Origin: Betaproteobacteria bacterium
Lineage (GTDB): Bacteria > Pseudomonadota > Gammaproteobacteria > Burkholderiales > Casimicrobiaceae
Assembly (NCBI GenBank): GCA_013298455.1
Contig: JAAFHR010000096.1
Location: 1-9,880 of the forward strand
Direction: 5' to 3'
DNA length: 9,880 nucleotides
The notes under the pieces were generated by a model that did not search any database, was not told the DNA's origin, and saw only the letters and a program-made list of their open reading frames with translations. Below are positions 6,315-9,880 of this stretch, one piece after another. Numbering within the stretch: the first letter of the stretch is position 1; every line of letters begins with the position of its first letter. A program made the position numbers and the translations under genes.

Positions 6315-9065
6315 GTGAACGCCATAACGCTTCGACAAGTTGCATTTTCGCTCTGCACGGCAACGGTGAGCGCCATCGCGCTGGCCGATACCAGCGCGGC
6401 CCCGAGCCTGGCCGATTGCGATGCGGCCGCATTCGCGCAGACGCTCGCCACCCAACGTGCCGCCGCGATGCCTGCAAAAGCGATTTGGTTTTCGGCCGAC
6501 ACGATCCGTTGGCCGAACGCGCCGAGTGACGGCAACTACCGACTTTACTTTTCAAAAAACGCAGCAATCGTTGCTGCACCGGGTTCGGTGGTGAGCGGCG
6601 CAGACGGTTCGCATCGGCTAAACCAGCGCGTCACGCCGCTACCCGAGGCCATCACCGAGCGCTTTCGGTACGTTGCTTCGGGCGCGACGCTAGATGCGGC
6701 GAGCGTTTCGCCGATGAAGTGGAAATCGCTGCACCGAGCGCAGTTGGTGTTGGTGCGCGAAGACGCTGAGCGACGTGTGATCGATGCCACCGCGCTGCAA
6801 TCACCCGCAGCGCTCGACGCGCTCTACAGCGATGCAAAGGCCTTGCAGCTCGGCGCCATCTCCACTTCGCGCCGTACGCAGTTTGCGCTCTGGGCGCCGA
6901 CGGCGCAACGTGTTTCGATGTGCGTGTTCGACGGGCCGACGACTCCTGCAACTCAACTGCTTGCGCTGAAGGCGCGAGCGGCCACGGGTGCGTGGGTCGG
7001 CGAGCAACGCGCCCCGCTCGATGGGAAGTATTACCTTTACCTCGTTGATGTGTTTGTGAGCGGCGTGGGCATCGTTCGAAATCGAGTGACCGATCCGTAT
7101 TCGGTAAGTTTGTCGGCGGATTCGAAACGCAGCATGATCGTGAACTTAAGCGATGCGAAATATGCGCCGCGCGGTTGGGACGCTGCCGTTGCGCCGAGTC
7201 GCGTCAAACACGCCACCGACATGACGATCTACGAATTGCACGTGCGCGATTTTTCAATGAATGACGCGAGTGTGAGCGCCGCCAATCGCGGCAAATACTT
7301 GGCGTTCACAGAAACGCAATCCAACGGCATGCGGCATCTAGCGGCGCTCTCAGACGCAGGGCTCACCGATATTCATCTGTTGCCCGTGTTCGATTTAGCA
7401 ACGGTTCCGGAGCAGGGCTGTGTGACGCCGATGGTTTCTGGCACAGCGAGCTCGGAGGCGCAGCAAGCCGCCATCGTTGCCGTCAAGGACCGTGATTGCT
7501 ACAACTGGGGCTACGATCCGCTGCACTTCAATGCGCCGGAAGGCAGCTACGCAAGCGACGCCATGGACGGCGCAAAGCGCATCATTGAAACGCGGCGCAT
7601 GGTGCAATCGCTCCACGGCATCGGGCTTCGCGTGGGCATGGATGTGGTCTACAACCATATGTCGGCATCGGGGCAAAACGAGAAATCAATCCTTGATCGC
7701 ATTGTGCCCGGTTACTACTATCGCTTGAACGCCGAGGGCAAAGTCGAGAATTCGACGTGTTGTGACAACACGGCCACCGAGCACATGATGATGGAAAAAC
7801 TCATGTCGGATTCGGTGCTCTTTTGGGCGAAGCATTACAAGATGGATTCATTTCGCTTTGATTTGATGGGGCATCAACCGCGCGCGGCGATGGAGCGATT
7901 GCAGACTCGGTTAAAGACTGAACTGGGGCGAGAGATTCAATTCATCGGCGAAGGTTGGAATTTTGGCGAGGTGGAAAACGGCAAGCGCTTCGTGCAAGCC
8001 TCGCAGCTTTCGCTCAATGGCTCGGGCATTGGCACGTTTACTGATCGAGGCCGCGATGCGGCGCGTGGCGGTGGTTACGGCGACAACGCCGAGGCGCTGG
8101 TCAAGTACCAAGGATTCCTCAACGGCATGCACTACGATCCGAATGCGCTCGCGGGGTCGTCGCATTCACGAGAGGATTTGATGAGAACGGCTGACATGGT
8201 TCGCGTTGGCCTCGCCGGATCGATTCGCGATTACACGCTGCGAAGCTATCGCGATGAAGTGGTGACGCTTGAAAAGATCGATTACAACGGTGCGGCTGCG
8301 GGTTACGTGACGCAGCCAAGCGAGGTTGTGAATTACGTTGAGAATCACGATAACGAAACCCTGTTTGATCTCAATGCGTACAAGCTGCCGCTCGAAACGA
8401 GTGCGGAAGATCGCGCTCGCGTGCAAGTGCTGGGCGCAGCGCTCACGGCGTTTAGCCAAGGTGTTGCGTATTTCCATGCGGGCATTGATGTGCTGCGAAG
8501 TAAATCGATGGATCGCAACAGCTACGATTCGGGCGATTGGTTCAATCGCTTGGATTGGACGTATCAAGACAACTACTTCGCTACCGGTTTGCCGCGTAAA
8601 GATGACAATGGCGCGAACTGGGCGATGATCGAGCCGCGACTTCGGGCGGGCAACATCAAACCAACGCCGAAAGACATCGCGTTCACGCGCGATGCGTTTC
8701 GCGATTTGCTGCGAATTCGTTCGAGCAGTTCGCTGTTTCGTTTGCGGACGGCCGCAGAGATCAAGCAGCGATTGACGTTTCTGAATGTGGGTTCGCAGCA
8801 GGTGCCGACGGTGGTTGCCGCAATGCTTGATGGCGTTGGGCATCCGGGTGCGAACTTTGCAACAGTGGTCTACGTGATTAACGTTGACAAGATTCCCAAG
8901 CAGTTTTCAACGGCGGAATTGAGGGGCAAATCGCTGTCGCTGCATCCGGTGTTGGCAGTCAGTGCAGCTGCGGATCAACGCGTGCGTGAGTCGTCGAGAT
9001 TTGATGCGGCGACCGGCACATTCTCGTTGCCGCCTAGAAGCGTTTCGGTATTTGTTGCACGCTGA
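6315..9065 (+). CDS. pulA: Exported pullulanase-type alpha-1,6-glucosidase
   Basis: GH13 enzyme expected to hydrolyse alpha-1,6 links in pullulan, branched maltodextrins or starch fragments outside the cytoplasm. From the GTG start it has 916 residues. Residues 1-24 form a Sec signal peptide: R7, a hydrophobic stretch, and an AxA site (AIALA|DT). After this come a pullulanase N2-like region (about 35-180), a CBM48 domain from about 186 (TQFALWAPTAQRVSMCVFDG), the catalytic barrel (about 300-740) and a C-terminal domain of the type found in proteobacterial pullulanases. The type I signature YNWGYDP is at 396-402. Catalytic residues by motif are nucleophile D516 (DSFRFDLMGH), acid/base E546 (FIGEGWNFGE) and D679 (VENHDNETLFD). 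Region I MDVVYNH ends at H448. The starch-binding CBM41 module of Klebsiella PulA is not apparent, and Cys14 has no lipobox, so a lipoprotein is unlikely. Whether it stays periplasmic or crosses the outer membrane cannot be told. Confidence 0.93.
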   Translation: MNAITLRQVAFSLCTATVSAIALADTSAAPSLADCDAAAFAQTLATQRAAAMPAKAIWFSADTIRWPNAPSDGNYRLYFSKNAAIVAAPGSVVSGADGSHRLNQRVTPLPEAITERFRYVASGATLDAASVSPMKWKSLHRAQLVLVREDAERRVIDATALQSPAALDALYSDAKALQLGAISTSRRTQFALWAPTAQRVSMCVFDGPTTPATQLLALKARAATGAWVGEQRAPLDGKYYLYLVDVFVSGVGIVRNRVTDPYSVSLSADSKRSMIVNLSDAKYAPRGWDAAVAPSRVKHATDMTIYELHVRDFSMNDASVSAANRGKYLAFTETQSNGMRHLAALSDAGLTDIHLLPVFDLATVPEQGCVTPMVSGTASSEAQQAAIVAVKDRDCYNWGYDPLHFNAPEGSYASDAMDGAKRIIETRRMVQSLHGIGLRVGMDVVYNHMSASGQNEKSILDRIVPGYYYRLNAEGKVENSTCCDNTATEHMMMEKLMSDSVLFWAKHYKMDSFRFDLMGHQPRAAMERLQTRLKTELGREIQFIGEGWNFGEVENGKRFVQASQLSLNGSGIGTFTDRGRDAARGGGYGDNAEALVKYQGFLNGMHYDPNALAGSSHSREDLMRTADMVRVGLAGSIRDYTLRSYRDEVVTLEKIDYNGAAAGYVTQPSEVVNYVENHDNETLFDLNAYKLPLETSAEDRARVQVLGAALTAFSQGVAYFHAGIDVLRSKSMDRNSYDSGDWFNRLDWTYQDNYFATGLPRKDDNGANWAMIEPRLRAGNIKPTPKDIAFTRDAFRDLLRIRSSSSLFRLRTAAEIKQRLTFLNVGSQQVPTVVAAMLDGVGHPGANFATVVYVINVDKIPKQFSTAELRGKSLSLHPVLAVSAAADQRVRESSRFDAATGTFSLPPRSVSVFVAR

Positions 9066-9071
9066 GCACGT

Positions 9072-9153
9072 GCTGTAGGAGCGGTTCCACCGCGATCCGC
9101 GGCACACACGTCTTTTCCGCAACGGGGAATCGCGGTGGAACCGCTCCTACAGC
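9072..9153. repeat. Perfect inverted pair of REP arms (REPIN) just after the pullulanase gene
   Basis: The arms at 9072-9096 and 9129-9153 are perfect 25-base reverse complements. Each has the GCTGTAGGAGCGG head and a GCGGT-TCC-ACCGC hairpin. It is the same family as the pair at 535-638, but the fifth stem pair is T:A instead of C:G and the loop differs. The element begins 7 bases after the pullulanase stop codon. Its 32-base centre holds no gene. It may protect the 3' end of the pullulanase mRNA. Confidence 0.9.
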
Positions 9154-9163
9154 GCAAGCGAGC

Positions 9164-9265
9164 GTAGTCCTGATGCTCGCATCAGGGTTTGTCGCGCCGA
9201 CGAGGTCACTTTTGATCGCTTCGCAATTAGGGGGTCACGTACCCGGATGCAAGCATCCGGGCCAC
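9164..9265. repeat. Inverted pair of a second hairpin repeat family
   Basis: The left arm (9164-9188) reads GTAG then a hairpin, CCTGATGC-TC-GCATCAGG. The right arm (9241-9265), on the minus strand, reads GTGG then CCGGATGC-TT-GCATCCGG. The two 25-base arms agree at 20 positions. Two of the five differences fall on the two sides of one stem pair (T:A against G:C), so pairing is kept. The layout, head tetranucleotide plus hairpin in two facing copies about 100 bases apart, parallels the REP pairs, but the sequence is unrelated. The left hairpin is followed by GGTTTG, at best a weak terminator. The 52-base centre has no gene. Confidence 0.7.
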
Positions 9266-9270
9266 AAAAC

Positions 9271-9296
9271 AAAAACGCGGCCTAAGCCGCGTTTTT
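9271..9296. terminator. Bidirectional intrinsic terminator between pullulanase and atpC
   Basis: A perfect stem pairs ACGCGGC (9275-9281) with GCCGCGT (9286-9292) around a four-base CTAA loop. It is extended by A:T pairs on both sides to 11 base pairs. On the plus strand it runs into six T (9292-9297). On the minus strand it is followed by TTTTTGTTTTG. It lies 17 bases beyond the atpC stop and can end both the atp operon transcript and the pullulanase transcript. Confidence 0.93.
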
Positions 9297-9313
9297 TCTC
9301 GCAATCGCGTCGC

Positions 9314-9727
9314 TTACTTCGCGCGCAATTTACGAATCGCCGCGAGCTGCGCGACCGCTGAGGCAAGCTCGGCTTGAGCGGCTGCGTAGTCGATTGCCGC
9401 ATCGTTGTTGCGAAGCGTTTCCTCTGCGCGCTTTTTGGCTTCTTCGGCTTTCGCTTCGTCCAAATCTTTGCCGCGAATGGCGGTGTCGGCGAGCACGGTG
9501 ACGACGTTGGGCTGCACTTCAAGAATGCCGCCCGCGACGAATACGAACTCTTCGCTGCCGTCTTCTTTTTCAATGCGCACGGCGCCGGGGCGAATGCGTG
9601 TAATCAGCGGCGTGTGCTTGGGCAGAATACCCAGCTCACCGGATTCACCGGGCAGCGCAACGAATTTCGCTGGGCCCGAGTAAATCGAGGTTTCTGCGCT
9701 GACGACGTCTACGTGGAGGGTTGCCAT
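9314..9727 (-). CDS. atpC: F1Fo ATP synthase epsilon subunit
   Basis: Central-stalk subunit of the F1 sector that couples gamma rotation to the ring and can inhibit ATP hydrolysis. It has 137 residues, the normal length. An N-terminal beta-sandwich (about 1-84) carries the family segments FVALPGESGELGILPKHTPL and FVAGGILEVQP. An alanine- and glutamate-rich helical hairpin (about 88-134) ends in AQLAAIRKLRAK. The start ATG is preceded by AAGG at 9735-9738, 7 bases upstream, partly inside the atpD stop codon. It is the last gene of the atp operon, with a terminator 17 bases past its stop. The sequence looks betaproteobacterial, by memory of family members only. Confidence 0.97.
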   Translation of the reverse strand: MATLHVDVVSAETSIYSGPAKFVALPGESGELGILPKHTPLITRIRPGAVRIEKEDGSEEFVFVAGGILEVQPNVVTVLADTAIRGKDLDEAKAEEAKKRAEETLRNNDAAIDYAAAQAELASAVAQLAAIRKLRAK

Positions 9728-9736
9728 GGCTAAGCC

Positions 9737-9880
9737 TTAATTTAGGGTCTTCGCCTTCTCAAAGGCCTCTTCGATGGTGCCGACCATGTAGAACGCTTGC
9801 TCTGGCAAGTGATCACATTCGCCGTTGACGATCATGTTGAAGCCGCGAATCGTGTCTTTAAGCGACACGATTTTGCCGGG
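9737..9880 (-). CDS. atpD: F1Fo ATP synthase beta subunit, C-terminal 47 residues (truncated by window)
   Basis: Catalytic subunit of the F1 sector. Only the tail is present: PGKIVSLKDTIRGF, then GECDHLPEQAFYMVGTIEEA, ending in KAKTLN with a TAA at 9737-9739. This matches the conserved C-terminus of bacterial AtpD, including the DHLPEQAFYMVG segment. The nucleotide-binding motifs lie outside the window. The stop is separated from the atpC start by 9 bases, the normal atpD-atpC arrangement. Confidence 0.97.
   Translation of the reverse strand, partial: PGKIVSLKDTIRGFNMIVNGECDHLPEQAFYMVGTIEEAFEKAKTLN

Noticed and set aside
6348..6359. Possible lipoprotein cysteine (Cys14) in the pullulanase signal peptide
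   Set aside because: The residues before the cysteine (F-S-L) do not fit a lipobox, and a good AxA signal peptidase I site follows at residues 22-24.
8166..8843. Long open frame on the minus strand inside the pullulanase gene (225 codons)
   Set aside because: It lies antisense to the conserved catalytic and C-terminal regions, has low-complexity basic composition, and shows no family motif.
9169..9192. Stand-alone terminator for pulA at the GATGC hairpin
   Set aside because: The hairpin is followed by GGTTTGTC, not a T-run, and its similarity to 9241-9265 explains it better as a repeat arm. The strong terminator lies at 9271-9296.

Overview
The window is a carbohydrate-storage locus facing the end of an ATP synthase operon. 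It reads as a proteobacterial chromosome. The AtpD tail (GECDHLPEQAFYMVGT) and the AtpC sequence look most like those of Betaproteobacteria, probably Burkholderiales-like, but this is inferred from remembered family sequences and no search was run. G+C is moderate to high. No transposase, phage, tRNA, rRNA or CRISPR signal was seen.

Plus strand, 1-6054: the 3' end of glycogen phosphorylase (glgP), then glycogen branching enzyme (glgB), glycogen debranching enzyme (glgX) and 4-alpha-glucanotransferase (malQ). glgB and glgX overlap by 4 bases (ATGA) and malQ follows glgX after 11 bases, so these three form a tight transcription unit. glgP is separated from glgB by 156 bases filled with REP-type inverted repeats. 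The four enzymes fit one cytoplasmic glycogen cycle: GlgB adds alpha-1,6 branches, GlgP shortens outer chains to glucose-1-phosphate, GlgX removes the short stubs left at branch points, and MalQ recycles the released maltodextrins. glgC and glgA are not in the window.

Plus strand, 6055-9065: a 260-base gap holds a decayed REP pair and an A+T-rich leader. It is followed by a large pullulanase-type alpha-1,6-glucosidase with its own strong ribosome binding site, a GTG start and a clear Sec signal peptide. It is therefore an exported enzyme beside a cytoplasmic pathway, probably with its own promoter.

9066-9313: a convergent intergenic region packed with hairpins. It holds one perfect REP pair, a second inverted pair from an unrelated hairpin family whose arms differ by a compensatory base-pair change, and a strong bidirectional intrinsic terminator.

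Minus strand, 9314-9880: atpC (epsilon subunit, complete) and the last 47 codons of atpD (beta subunit), the normal 3' end of a bacterial atp operon.

All genes belong to known families and no new enzymatic system was found. The least ordinary content is the repeat landscape: seven arms of one GTAG-headed REP family, one of which supplies the glgP stop codon, plus two arms of a second family. No REP-associated (RAYT) transposase lies in the window.
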